Below are positions 26,223 through 34,663 of a DNA stretch of 64,000 nucleotides, piece by piece. The position numbers and the translations under genes were made by a program. This DNA is from an uncultured Rhodopila sp. (GTDB lineage: Bacteria; Pseudomonadota; Alphaproteobacteria; Acetobacterales; Acetobacteraceae), in the NCBI RefSeq assembly GCF_903915725.1, contig NZ_CAIWTY010000077.1, positions 1 through 64,000 on the forward strand. The letters are read 5' to 3'. Positions within the stretch are counted from its first letter, which is position 1; every line of letters starts with the position of its first letter. The notes under the pieces are model-generated. The model saw only the letters and a list, made by a program, of their open reading frames with translations, was not told the DNA's origin and made no database searches.

Positions 26223-26630
26223 CTACCGCTCCAGCAGGGCAGCGATCCGCCGGGCTACCTGGAGTTGTGAATACGGCTTATCGATCAGCTTCACGCCGGG
26301 CAGCTTGATCGCCACGCCGCGACTGGCGCTATATCCCGAGGTCAACAAAACCGGGACGTCCGGATAGTGCGCCCGGAACCATTCCGCCAGGCCGAAACCG
26401 TCCATGCGGCCCGGCATGCGCACGTCGCTGAACACCACGTTGACCGGGCCGGCTTCGCTCACCGCGGTGATCGCCTCGGCGGCGTCTCCCGCCTCCAGGA
26501 CATTGTAGCCGCAATCACGCAGATACTCGGCGATCGGCATCCGCACCATCATCTCGTCCTCGACGACAAGGACGGTTGGCATGGATTGGTTTATCGGATT
26601 GCTGTGGTTGGGCATGGTCATCATATTCAT
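26223..26630 (-). CDS. Single-domain response regulator (CheY-like receiver)
   Basis: The receiver domain begins TVLVVEDEMMVRMPIAEYL and has the phosphoacceptor Asp in VVFSDVRMPGRMDG, the switch Thr in PVLLTSGYS and the conserved Lys in KLIDKPYS. There is no output domain. The start is uncertain: 26630 (MNMMTMPNH) gives 135 residues and 26582 (MPTVLVVED) gives 119; neither has a clear ribosome site. The RMDGFGLAEW and SRGVAIKL context is like receivers of rhizobial-type stand-alone regulators. It sits downstream of fliJ, but a motility role is only suggested by position. Confidence 0.8.
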   Translation of the reverse strand: MNMMTMPNHSNPINQSMPTVLVVEDEMMVRMPIAEYLRDCGYNVLEAGDAAEAITAVSEAGPVNVVFSDVRMPGRMDGFGLAEWFRAHYPDVPVLLTSGYSASRGVAIKLPGVKLIDKPYSQLQVARRIAALLER

Positions 26631-26697
26631 AGCCGCAGATGTAAGCGCGTCCCCCCCAGAATGCGGCGACGCGAGCGGCAACTTGTCGTGATGCCAA

Positions 26698-27117
26698 CTA
26701 TTTTCGCCGCAACCTCGCCGCATCGTCCAGTTCATGTTGCGCCCGCCGATCGGCTTCGGCGCGTGTGGCGGCGGCGCGTTCCGCGATGAGGCGGTCCACG
26801 GCTTCGGCCGCCAGCCGAGACTCGGCAAGGCGCCGGCACACCGTCTCCGACCGCGCTTCGGCTTCGGCCAGCGCTGCCTCGGCGCGCTGCCGATTGTCCT
26901 GCAGATGCTGCCGGGTTGCGAGGAACAGGTCGCGGAACTGCAGATGGTCCGGGAAGCTTTCCGCTCCGTCCCGGTCCTGCGCTATCGCCGCGTGGATGGA
27001 CCGGACCGTCGCGGACGCCTGCATCTCCGCCGCCGTGCGGTCCGCCAAATCCTGGCGCTGCCGATCGACCTCGCGCCGGCGCAACGCCAGCAAGACTTTC
27101 AGGGGGTCGCGCGGCAT
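26698..27117 (-). CDS. fliJ: Flagellar export chaperone FliJ
   Basis: The 139-residue protein is almost entirely heptad-patterned helix (LLALRRREVDRQRQDLADRT, AEAALAEAEARSETVCRRL), the coiled-coil hairpin expected of FliJ. FliJ projects into the FliI ATPase ring and couples it to the export gate. Identification rests on size, coiled-coil character and position 3 bases after fliI. The family diverges fast, so sequence alone would not be decisive. Confidence 0.75.
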   Translation of the reverse strand: MPRDPLKVLLALRRREVDRQRQDLADRTAAEMQASATVRSIHAAIAQDRDGAESFPDHLQFRDLFLATRQHLQDNRQRAEAALAEAEARSETVCRRLAESRLAAEAVDRLIAERAAATRAEADRRAQHELDDAARLRRK

Positions 27118-27120
27118 GCC

Positions 27121-28509
27121 TTATGCCGCCGGCGGTTGTGGCGGCGTGCCCAGCGCCCGGGTCAAACGCTGGAAGGACTCCTCGAACCCGGCGGTTTCGT
27201 CGCGGGCCTGCCGCAGCATATCCTCGATCAGCGGCGTCAGGCGCAGCGCTTCGTCCACCGCCGCGTCGGTGCCGGCACGGTAGGCGCCGAGCCGCACCAT
27301 GTCCGCCATTTCCGCCTGCAGCGAAAGGATCGCCCGCGCCCGGCGCACCCAATTGGCTTGCTCCGGATCCAGTATCGAGGCGGCCGTGCGTGAGAGGCTG
27401 CGCAGCACGTCGATGGCCGGATAGCGGCCGCCTTCGGCAATGCGGCGATCCATCACGACGTGCCCGTCCAGGATGCCGCGGACGGCGTCGGCCACCGGCT
27501 CGTTATGGTCGTCGCCCTCGACCAGCACGGTGAACAGGCCGGTGATGTGGCCGGCGCTGCCGTCAGGCTGTTGCAGACCGGGGCCGGCGCGCTCCAGCAG
27601 GCGCGGCAGTTCGGCGAACACGCCGGGCGGATAGCCTCGGGTCGCCGGGGGTTCGCCAAGCGACAGGCCGATCTCCCGCAGGGCGAGGCAGAATCGGGTG
27701 ACGGAGTCCATAAGGAGGAGGACGGATTTGCCCTCGTCGCGGAAATGCTCGGCAATGGTCATGGCGGTGTAGGCGCATTGCCGGCGCATCAGCGGCGGCG
27801 CGTCGGAGGTGGCGACCACGACCACGGCACGCATCAGGCCCTGCTCGCCCAGGTCATCCTCGATGAACTCGCGCACCTCCCGCCCGCGCTCGCCAACCAG
27901 GGCGAGCACCACGACGTCGCAGGCCGTGCCGCGCGTCAGCATCGCCAGCAGCGTGGACTTGCCGACGCCGGAGCCGGCGAACAGGCCGAGCCGTTGGCCT
28001 TCGCAGCAGGTGGCAAAGCAGTTCAGCGCCCGCACACCGAGGTCGATGCGCGGGCCGAGCCGGGCGCGCAGGGTGGCGTCCGGCGGAGCCGCGCGTGTCG
28101 GCCGCAAGTTCGGACCCCCGAGCAGAATGCCTTTGCCGTCGAGCGGCGCGCCGAGCGGGTCGATCACCCGGCCGAGCCAGGACGGCGCGACGTCGAGCAT
28201 GCCGCTGTACTGATTGACCAGTCTCGCCCGCGCACCGTGGGCGAGGCCGTCCAGCGGCCCGAACGCCATGGCCTGCAACGCGCCGCCGGAGAAGCCGATG
28301 ACCTCCGCCGGGATGCGGCGCCCGTCGCGCGCCTCCAGCACCAGCCGATCGGCGATGGCGGCGGTGCCGTTGAGGCCTTCGATGTCCACGCGGAGGCCGA
28401 GCAGGTGGGTGACGGTGCCCTCGTGGTTGGAGGTTTCCCTGCGGCGCAGGCGCGCCCGCGCGGCGACAACTCTTTCATCGAGACTCGGACTCATTAATAA
28501 TACGTCCAT
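27121..28509 (-). CDS. fliI: Flagellar type III export ATPase FliI
   Basis: The 462-residue ATPase powers unfolding and export of flagellar subunits. The P-loop is GLFAGSGVGKSTLLAML, followed by VVLALVGERGREVREFIED, LLLMDSVTRFCLALREIGLS and GSAGHITGLFTVLVEGDDHN-like sequence (FTVLVEGDDHNEPVADAVRG), all typical of FliI rather than of F1-beta. MSPSLDERV at 28494 is an alternative start. fliI-fliJ is divergent from ctrA, a conserved alphaproteobacterial arrangement. In Caulobacter CtrA activates class II flagellar genes. Confidence 0.95.
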   Translation of the reverse strand: MDVLLMSPSLDERVVAARARLRRRETSNHEGTVTHLLGLRVDIEGLNGTAAIADRLVLEARDGRRIPAEVIGFSGGALQAMAFGPLDGLAHGARARLVNQYSGMLDVAPSWLGRVIDPLGAPLDGKGILLGGPNLRPTRAAPPDATLRARLGPRIDLGVRALNCFATCCEGQRLGLFAGSGVGKSTLLAMLTRGTACDVVVLALVGERGREVREFIEDDLGEQGLMRAVVVVATSDAPPLMRRQCAYTAMTIAEHFRDEGKSVLLLMDSVTRFCLALREIGLSLGEPPATRGYPPGVFAELPRLLERAGPGLQQPDGSAGHITGLFTVLVEGDDHNEPVADAVRGILDGHVVMDRRIAEGGRYPAIDVLRSLSRTAASILDPEQANWVRRARAILSLQAEMADMVRLGAYRAGTDAAVDEALRLTPLIEDMLRQARDETAGFEESFQRLTRALGTPPQPPAA

Positions 28510-28660
28510 GTGTCATTAACAGGTCTTATGGACATGATTTGTATCTAAAAGCGTGAATACGCTTGCATTCCGAGAAAAATACCCTTTCAGGATGAAAAAT
28601 CAATAGCCAAAGACACGCTATAGTGGTATTCATCCATTCATTATTTATTAAGGAGGAGCT
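28510..28660. promoter_or_regulatory. Divergent fliI / ctrA control region
   Basis: This 151-base AT-rich gap must hold both promoters. Single TTAA half sites are present (near 28493, 28516 and 28648) but I could not find a clean TTAA-N7-TTAA CtrA box. A small perfect hairpin, AAGCGT-GAAT-ACGCTT, lies at 28549-28564. An AAGGAGGAG ribosome site ends the gap ahead of ctrA. Confidence 0.5.
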
Positions 28661-29401
28661 ATGCGCATCCTGCTGGTTGAAGACGATCCCGTCGCCGCTC
28701 GCAGCATCATGCTCATGCTGAAAGCCGCCGGCGCGGTCGCGGACCTGACGGAGGGCGGCGAGGACGCACTTGAGCTGCTGCGCCATTATGAGTACGACAT
28801 TGTGGTCCTTGATCTCGCGTTGCAGGACATTGAGGGGCTGGAGGTGGTGCGGCGGATGCGGATTTCCCGCAACGACACGCCGGTGCTGGTGCTGTCGGGC
28901 CTGACCATGCCGCAGGCTCGGGTCAAGGCGTTGAGCCTCGGCGCGGACGATTTCATCATCAAGCCGTATGACAAGGCGGAGCTGCTGGCCCGCATGCAGG
29001 CCATCGTCCGGCGCAGCAAGGGCTTCAGCCAGCCGACGGTGCGGATGGGGCGGCTGGCGCTGAACCTCGACAGCCGGGAGGTCTCGGTCGATGGCCGCGA
29101 CGTGCACCTGACCGGGAAGGAGTATGCGATCCTGGAGCTGCTGGTTCTGCGCAAGGGGATGGTCCTGACCAAGGAGGCGTTCCTGAACCATCTTTACGGC
29201 GGGATGGATGAACCGGAGGTTAAGATCATCGACGTTTTTGTATGCAAACTGCGAAAAAAGCTCGCTCGCGCCGGGGCGGACGGGATCATCGGCACGATCT
29301 GGGGACGCGGCTACATGCTGCGCGAGCAGGCGATGCCGGACCTGTTCGCGCCGGCCTATGAGCAGATCCGCCTCGGGCCGGAGTTGGCGCCGATGCTGTG
29401 A
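28661..29401 (+). CDS. ctrA: CtrA cell-cycle response regulator
   Basis: The 246-residue OmpR-type regulator has a receiver domain with phosphoacceptor D51 (IVVLDLALQDIEGLEV), LVLSGLTMPQARVKAL and KPYDKAELLARM. The winged-helix DNA-binding domain has HLTGKEYAILELLVLRKGMV, KEAFLNHLYGGMDEPEVKII and GTIWGRGYMLRE, all diagnostic of CtrA. CtrA controls replication, division and motility genes in alphaproteobacteria. An AAGGAGGAG site lies 2-3 bases before the ATG. The C-terminal tail (FAPAYEQIRLGPELAPML) lacks the terminal Ala-Ala degron of Caulobacter CtrA, so ClpXP turnover by that signal is doubtful. Confidence 0.95.
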   Translation: MRILLVEDDPVAARSIMLMLKAAGAVADLTEGGEDALELLRHYEYDIVVLDLALQDIEGLEVVRRMRISRNDTPVLVLSGLTMPQARVKALSLGADDFIIKPYDKAELLARMQAIVRRSKGFSQPTVRMGRLALNLDSREVSVDGRDVHLTGKEYAILELLVLRKGMVLTKEAFLNHLYGGMDEPEVKIIDVFVCKLRKKLARAGADGIIGTIWGRGYMLREQAMPDLFAPAYEQIRLGPELAPML

Positions 29402-29459
29402 GGGTGATGGCGCGGGCGCGGCTGGTGCGGACAGGCCGCGTTCGGCCGCCGGGACGTTG

Positions 29460-30107
29460 CTATCGGCCGATCGCCGACGCCAGGCTTTGGGGTTCCTCGA
29501 ACTCCGCAGCGGGCTGGTAACGCGACGGACGCGATGCCGTCTTCCGCGATTCCCAATTGACCAGGTAAAAATCCGCCACCACCGGCGCATCGATGAACGT
29601 CACGTTCTCGGCGTTCCGGCGCTCGGCCGAGGCGGTGTAGTTGTAAGAGCCGCCGATAACCAGGTGGCCGTCGATGATGATGACCTTGTTATGAGCAATG
29701 GAGACGCTGTCGTCGATCCAGGTCGGGATGTTCGCCTCCGCCGTGAAACGCGCGCCGCTGAGGTGTCGTTTCCTTGCCGTCTGACCCTCGCGCTCCGGCT
29801 TGTCGTCGGACTTGTCGAGGATCGCCTGGACATCTACGCCGCGCGCCCGGGCGTCGGCCAGCGCCTCTAGAATGGTCTGCGATGTGAAGCCGTACGCCTG
29901 CACGCGGATGAATGTTCTCGCCCCGGCGATGGCCTGAACGACCGGCGTATCGCATTCCTGCGCGGGCACGAAGCAGACCCCGACCAAGGCGGCCGCCGGC
30001 CCGTGCACCGCCGTATCCGTTTGTGCGTCGGCCGGCTGGGCTGACACCTGCGCCGCGGGGCCGGCAAGTCCAACCGTGAAAGCCAGCAGAAAGTTCAGGC
30101 CACGCAT
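29460..30107 (-). CDS. Exported phospholipase D-superfamily nuclease (Nuc-like)
   Basis: The 215-residue protein has a signal peptide (MRGLNFLLAFTVGLAGPAAQ). A single HKD motif lies in IAHNKVIIIDGHLVIGGSYN, followed by the Nuc-type NYTASAERRNAENV. One HKD per chain means it should act as a dimer, like the Salmonella endonuclease Nuc. FTSQTILEALADARARGVDV is also typical. The start at 30107 is chosen for the signal peptide and a GGGAGCG site. Non-specific periplasmic nuclease activity is likely; lipid cleavage is less so. Confidence 0.85.
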   Translation of the reverse strand: MRGLNFLLAFTVGLAGPAAQVSAQPADAQTDTAVHGPAAALVGVCFVPAQECDTPVVQAIAGARTFIRVQAYGFTSQTILEALADARARGVDVQAILDKSDDKPEREGQTARKRHLSGARFTAEANIPTWIDDSVSIAHNKVIIIDGHLVIGGSYNYTASAERRNAENVTFIDAPVVADFYLVNWESRKTASRPSRYQPAAEFEEPQSLASAIGR

Positions 30108-30345
30108 TTTGCGCTCCCGCCGGGATATTCGGCGATGAAGCAACAATTACAGGACCGCGGGTGGTTGTCCAGCCCGGGGGAACCCTGCCGGAACGGCACG
30201 GGAACACGTGTTTCGGCAGCAAGCAGCGAAACCCGCTGTTCACGGCGGCGAGCCAGTCGGTCTATACTTGTATGTGAAGGCCCCGGAAGTGGTCCGGGAT
30301 AGGCGCTGGTCGCAAGACGGCGCGAACTGTGCCAGGATTTCGTCC

Positions 30346-30930
30346 ATGGATGCTGCTCTAAAGGTTCCGGAGTTCCTGACGGTTGACGAGTTCCTGGATT
30401 GGGATGCGCCGCCGGGCTATTTGTGGCAATTGCGTGGCGGCGTTCCGCAGGCGATGTCGCCACCGAGCCCGACGCATGGCGTGATCCAAATCCGCATTGG
30501 CCAATTAGTCGGCGCGTTCCTGGACAGTCGGTCAAGCCCTTGCCGCATCGTCGCCACCCCCGGCGTCATCCCGGCCTCTCGCTCCGACATCAACATGCTT
30601 ATCCCCGATCTGGCGGTCACCTGCTCGCCGATTAAGCCGGAGGATCGGGCGCTGCCAAATCCGGTCCTGCTGATCGAGGTCTTGTCCTCCGGCAACCAGT
30701 CCGAAACCTGGATGAATGTCTGGGCCTACACCACCATTCCCAGCGTGCAGGAGATCGTTGTGTTCCACAGCGAAAAGACCGGCGCCCTGGTGGTGCGGCG
30801 GGCAGCGGACGGCACGTGGCCGGACCAACCGGCCGCCATCGCCGAAGGTGAACTGACGCTGGAAAGCATCGGCTTTAAGACGTCGATCGAAGATATCTAT
30901 CGCACGACATGGCTCGCCGACAGCGCTTAA
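30346..30930 (+). CDS. Uma2-family (DUF820) nuclease-like protein
   Basis: The 194-residue product has the Uma2 layout: FLTVDEFLDWD, YLWQLRGGVPQAMSPPSPTH, then NMLIPDLAVTCSP and NPVLLIEVLSSGNQSET, which supply the D and E of the PD-(D/E)xK-like core. The lysine usually seen just before the AYRxIPS-type segment is not evident here (the stretch reads MNVWAYTTIPSVQEIVVF), so activity is uncertain. These proteins are abundant in cyanobacteria and some proteobacteria; their biological role is unclear. It converges with the cupin gene. Confidence 0.8.
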   Translation: MDAALKVPEFLTVDEFLDWDAPPGYLWQLRGGVPQAMSPPSPTHGVIQIRIGQLVGAFLDSRSSPCRIVATPGVIPASRSDINMLIPDLAVTCSPIKPEDRALPNPVLLIEVLSSGNQSETWMNVWAYTTIPSVQEIVVFHSEKTGALVVRRAADGTWPDQPAAIAEGELTLESIGFKTSIEDIYRTTWLADSA

Positions 30931-30942
30931 CGCACCTACCCG

Positions 30943-31464
30943 CTACTCCGCCGCCTGCCGATCGCCCTCCACCACGTAGGGGAAACGCTTTACCTTCGCC
31001 ATGTTCAGCCCCTCGATCCGCAGCAGCCGCGTATCGCCCGTCCGCTCCGGCGAGTGCACCACCCCGACGTCGTACAGATACGCATCGCCCGGCTTCATCA
31101 CGTAGTCCCGCACGAACGCCACCTTGCCGGGCGCGCCATCCGCCGGCCGCGCCAGGCATTTCCAGTCCGTCATGATCGTCTCGCCCGCCGCCTGGCCGTA
31201 GATCGCCCAGGCCGGGCCGTGATCATGCGGCGCGCTGCTTTTCGGCCCGACATAGCCATGCGCCAGAATCGCGAAGCCGAGTTCCGCGTCTTCATACAGC
31301 AGATGCCGCTCCGGCGTGCCCGGCGGGATATAGCGCGCGACAAACGCCTCATCCGCCAGCGCCTCCGCCACCAGATCCCGCGCCCGTTCCCGCCCAGGAG
31401 TCCCCGGCTGCGCCTTCAGCGCCGCGTGTAAATCGGCGGCGAACTGCTCCAACGTGATGGCCAT
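30943..31464 (-). CDS. Cupin-fold protein, cysteine-dioxygenase-like
   Basis: The 173-residue protein has a helical N-terminus (MAITLEQFAADLHAALKAQP) and a cupin barrel in which SAPHDHGPAWAIYGQAAGET carries the metal-binding His pair; the second cupin motif is around PGDAYLYDVGVVHSPERTGD. This resembles small cysteine-dioxygenase-related cupins. The start at 31464 is preferred because upstream residues are Arg-rich and unlike the family. Substrate unknown. The next gene upstream on the same strand is 22 bases away, so the two may be co-transcribed. Confidence 0.65.
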   Translation of the reverse strand: MAITLEQFAADLHAALKAQPGTPGRERARDLVAEALADEAFVARYIPPGTPERHLLYEDAELGFAILAHGYVGPKSSAPHDHGPAWAIYGQAAGETIMTDWKCLARPADGAPGKVAFVRDYVMKPGDAYLYDVGVVHSPERTGDTRLLRIEGLNMAKVKRFPYVVEGDRQAAE

Positions 31465-31486
31465 GGCTGAAATCCTTCTGCGAACC

Positions 31487-31906
31487 TTACCGACGATACG
31501 GGTAGCAACTGCTGCGGTCGAGCGTGATGCGATAATGATCCGCGAGCGCCTTGATCGCGTCGCCATGCTCCGGATACGGATCGGCGTTGCCCGGCCCGAC
31601 GATGATGCAGCCGCCGCCGCTGCCGCGCCCGCGCGGAGGCAGCATCGCCGTCACCAGGGCGGTGCCCTCCTCATCCCGCAGGGTCAGGAACAGCGGCATC
31701 GAGCGGCGGATATGATCTTCCTTGTTGATGTCCTGCTCGATGAACACCGAGGTATTCGGGTGGAAGGCTTCGGCGGCGCGTTCACGCTCCCGCCGGTAGT
31801 GCTTTTCCACCGCGTGCCGCATTTCCATCGACTCGGCAATCGCTTCGCCCTCTGTAACGAGGCGAAACCAGGTCCGACTGTGCGGTGCGTCGCAGACATA
31901 CTCCAT
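31487..31906 (-). CDS. Hypothetical protein
   Basis: The 139-residue soluble protein starts MEYVCDAPHSRTWFRLVTEG and has two helical segments (EAIAESMEMRHAVEKHYRRE) before a beta-rich part with TALVTAMLPPRGRGSGGGC. It ends in a cysteine-containing SSCYPYRR. I do not recognise a family. GCGAGG lies upstream of the ATG. It precedes the cupin gene on the same strand and is divergent from the GMC oxidoreductase. Confidence 0.6.
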   Translation of the reverse strand: MEYVCDAPHSRTWFRLVTEGEAIAESMEMRHAVEKHYRRERERAAEAFHPNTSVFIEQDINKEDHIRRSMPLFLTLRDEEGTALVTAMLPPRGRGSGGGCIIVGPGNADPYPEHGDAIKALADHYRITLDRSSCYPYRR

Positions 31907-31999
31907 GCACGAACCTCGCTCAGCTTGGATTGGTCTGAAACCCGATAGTAGGCTGGAATGCCGCGGGGATCAAACGTCCGCGGCGCATGGGGGGATTGA

Positions 32000-33652
32000 A
32001 TGGCGGAGACGGGGGACAGCTTCGACTATGTCATCGTCGGCAGCGGTGCGGCCGGCAGCGTGCTGTGCAGCCGCCTGACCGAGGACCCCGGCGTCACCGT
32101 CTGCGTGCTGGAATGCGGGCCACCGGACCGCCACCCCTACATTCACATCCCGGCCGGCTTCATCAAGATGCTGTTCAACCCGGCCTATACGTTCCAGTTC
32201 CACACCGCGCCCGGCGAGGGCATCAACGGCCGCCGCATTCCCACCACGCAGGGACGGACTTTAGGCGGCTCCAGTTCCATCAACGGCATGATCTACAACC
32301 GCGGCCAGCGCGAGGATTTCGACAGTTGGGCGCAGCGCGGCAACCGTGGCTGGGGCTATGTCGATGTGCTGCCCTACTTCAAGCGCGGCGAGCGGCGGTT
32401 GGGCGTGGCGGACGACCGCATCCATGGCCGCTCGGGCGTGCTGCCGGTGACCGACAACGACTGGATTCATCCGGCGATGGAGGCGTTCCTGGAAGGCGCG
32501 CAGGAACTCGGGATGCCGCGCTGCAAGGACTACAACAGCGGCGACGACCAGATGGGCGTCGGCTATTTTCAGCGGCTGATTCAGGGCGGCTACCGGCGTT
32601 CGGCAGCGCGGGTGTTCCTGTATCCGGCGCGGGCGACCGGGCGGCTGGAGGTGCGGACGCAAGCCCGGGCGTCCGCTGTCCTGTTTGACGGCACGCGGGC
32701 GACCGGCGTGCGCTACGTCCACGACCGCGACCGGTCGGTGCGGCGGGAGGTATTTGCTCGCAAGGAAGTGATCATTTCGTCCGGCACCGCGAATACCGCG
32801 AAGCTGCTGCAAATCTCCGGCGTCGGTCCGGCCTGGCTGCTGGGCGAGCTCGGCGTTCCGGTGGTGGCGGACTTGCCGGTGGGCGAGAATTTCCGCGACC
32901 ACTATTCAACACGGATCGTTGCCCGGGTGAAGAACCTGCGGACGATCAATGAAATGGCGCGCGGCTTCGGCCTCGTGGAGCAGATGGCGCGCTGGGCGAT
33001 CGGCCAGCCGAGCATCCTGGCGGTGGCACCCTCGATCGCGCACTGGTTCTGGAAGACCGAGGAGACAATGCGGCAGCCGGATTTGCAGGGCGTGTTCAGT
33101 CCGGCGAGCTACAAGCAGGGGTTTGTCGGTTTGCTGGACGACTATCCGGGAATGACCTGCGGCGTCTGGCAGCATCGGCCGGAGAGTGTCGGTTACGTTC
33201 GCGCCGTCAATACGGATGTATTCGCCGATCCGGTTATACAGCCGAATTACTTGCGGGATGCAATGGATCAGCGGGTGCTGGTGAAGGGCATGCACTGGGC
33301 GCGCAAGCTGCTGCACACCAAGGCTTTGGCAGCCTATTTTGAATCCGACGTGCTGCCCGGCCCGGATGTGCGAACGGATGAAGAATGGCTACACTACGCC
33401 CGTCAATACGGTTCTACAGCGTATCATTTGATCGGCACTGCCCGGATGGGGCCGGAGACGGACAAGACTTCGGTGGTGGACGATCAGTTGCGGGTGCACG
33501 GGCTGCGGGGGCTGCGGGTGGTGGACGCCTCGGTCATGCCGAGCATGCCGTCGGCGAATACCTATAGCGCGACGATGATGATCGCGGAGAAAGCGTCGGA
33601 CATGATCCGCGAGCGGCCGCCGTTGGACCCGGTGGAAGGCGTGCCGCCCTAG
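32000..33652 (+). CDS. GMC-family FAD oxidoreductase (choline-dehydrogenase-like)
   Basis: The 550-residue flavoenzyme oxidises an alcohol. The FAD motif is DYVIVGSGAAGSVLCSRL. The GMC signature TLGGSSSINGMIYNRG appears at about residue 90 and SSGTANTAKLLQISGVGP at about 260. The catalytic C-terminal part has AYHLIGTARMG (His) and SANTYSATMMIAEKA (Asn in the usual second position). Substrate cannot be read from sequence; choline, glucose or other primary alcohols are options. No Tat or Sec signal is seen, so it is cytoplasmic. Confidence 0.9.
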   Translation: MAETGDSFDYVIVGSGAAGSVLCSRLTEDPGVTVCVLECGPPDRHPYIHIPAGFIKMLFNPAYTFQFHTAPGEGINGRRIPTTQGRTLGGSSSINGMIYNRGQREDFDSWAQRGNRGWGYVDVLPYFKRGERRLGVADDRIHGRSGVLPVTDNDWIHPAMEAFLEGAQELGMPRCKDYNSGDDQMGVGYFQRLIQGGYRRSAARVFLYPARATGRLEVRTQARASAVLFDGTRATGVRYVHDRDRSVRREVFARKEVIISSGTANTAKLLQISGVGPAWLLGELGVPVVADLPVGENFRDHYSTRIVARVKNLRTINEMARGFGLVEQMARWAIGQPSILAVAPSIAHWFWKTEETMRQPDLQGVFSPASYKQGFVGLLDDYPGMTCGVWQHRPESVGYVRAVNTDVFADPVIQPNYLRDAMDQRVLVKGMHWARKLLHTKALAAYFESDVLPGPDVRTDEEWLHYARQYGSTAYHLIGTARMGPETDKTSVVDDQLRVHGLRGLRVVDASVMPSMPSANTYSATMMIAEKASDMIRERPPLDPVEGVPP

Positions 33653-33670
33653 GCGACGGCCGGACACGGT

Positions 33671-34663
33671 TTAAAACCGGATCGAAATCGCCGCCGAACC
33701 GAACTGGTGCATGCCGCCGATCTGGCCATGGAACTCCGGCGTTTGCGCGACATAGGAGAACGACAAGCGCATCCCGTGCGCCATGATGGCGAAACCGCCC
33801 TGAAACTCGGCCACATCCCAGATCGTCGAGACATGCGGACCACCGCGGAACGGGCTGTTTTCCAATAGGATATCGTAGGCAACGGCCTGGCCGTCCACAC
33901 CGGCGAACACGTACCACGCCAACGGGCGTGTCGGCGTGAACGCGTCGTTGCCGCTGAGTCCGGGGCGCACGCGGGGCACGCCGAAATCCGACTCCAGCCC
34001 CTGGCCGAACCGCAGGGCGGCGCCGGTTTGCAGATACACGCGCACATCCCCCACGCCGGCGGTCAGGGACGGCAGGACATCGGTTTCGAACCGGCCGATG
34101 GTGGTCAGCGGCAGGCGCCAGGTCCGCTCGTGCAGGACCTCGAAGGCCGGAACGTTCTGGATCTGGCTGTTCCAGCCCTTCGGGTGGCCCTGGCCAATCA
34201 GGTCGTGAAAGCCGTTCTGCACTTGCTCCGCGCCCGAGGCCGGGCCGACGACGCCGAGGCTGAGCGTCAGCACGCTCCGGCTATCCGCGGTGTCGCTCAG
34301 CAGCGAGAAATTGCCCAGTAACAGCCCGGCATAGGGACGATCACGCGGGTTGGGAATAACGAGTGATGTATCGGCGGGTGTATAGATTTGTTGCGAAAGA
34401 TTGAACCCGATGCGGCGCTGGCCATCGCCCCAGAGCGAGCCCGCCACGGTATCGAGAAAATCCGGAACCTTGGTTGTCGGCGACATCCAGCCCAGCCGCA
34501 AACCGTTGACGTAAAACCGGTCGGTTGGATTTGTTGCGCCGATGGAGGAGTTTTCGTCCTGCAACGTCCAGATCGCGGCTGTATCCGCGGCCGGCTGCGC
34601 CTGAGCAGCGGCGCCCGGCAGCATCAGCGCCGCGAGAAGCGCCATCCACCTTCGGGAGTTCAT
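33671..34663 (-). CDS. lpxR: LpxR-family outer-membrane lipid A deacylase
   Basis: The 330-residue protein has a signal peptide ending in AAAQA and then a beta-barrel pattern. The early segment TLQDENSSIGATNPTDRFYV, followed by NGLRLGW, is the LpxR (DUF2219) signature. DRPYAGLLLGNFSLLS and GFHDLIGQGHPKGWNSQI carry conserved catalytic-site residues, including the His-Asp pair. It ends in aromatic F, as barrel proteins do. Known LpxR removes the 3'-acyloxyacyl group of lipid A. Divergent from moxR across a 489-base gap. Confidence 0.85.
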   Translation of the reverse strand: MNSRRWMALLAALMLPGAAAQAQPAADTAAIWTLQDENSSIGATNPTDRFYVNGLRLGWMSPTTKVPDFLDTVAGSLWGDGQRRIGFNLSQQIYTPADTSLVIPNPRDRPYAGLLLGNFSLLSDTADSRSVLTLSLGVVGPASGAEQVQNGFHDLIGQGHPKGWNSQIQNVPAFEVLHERTWRLPLTTIGRFETDVLPSLTAGVGDVRVYLQTGAALRFGQGLESDFGVPRVRPGLSGNDAFTPTRPLAWYVFAGVDGQAVAYDILLENSPFRGGPHVSTIWDVAEFQGGFAIMAHGMRLSFSYVAQTPEFHGQIGGMHQFGSAAISIRF

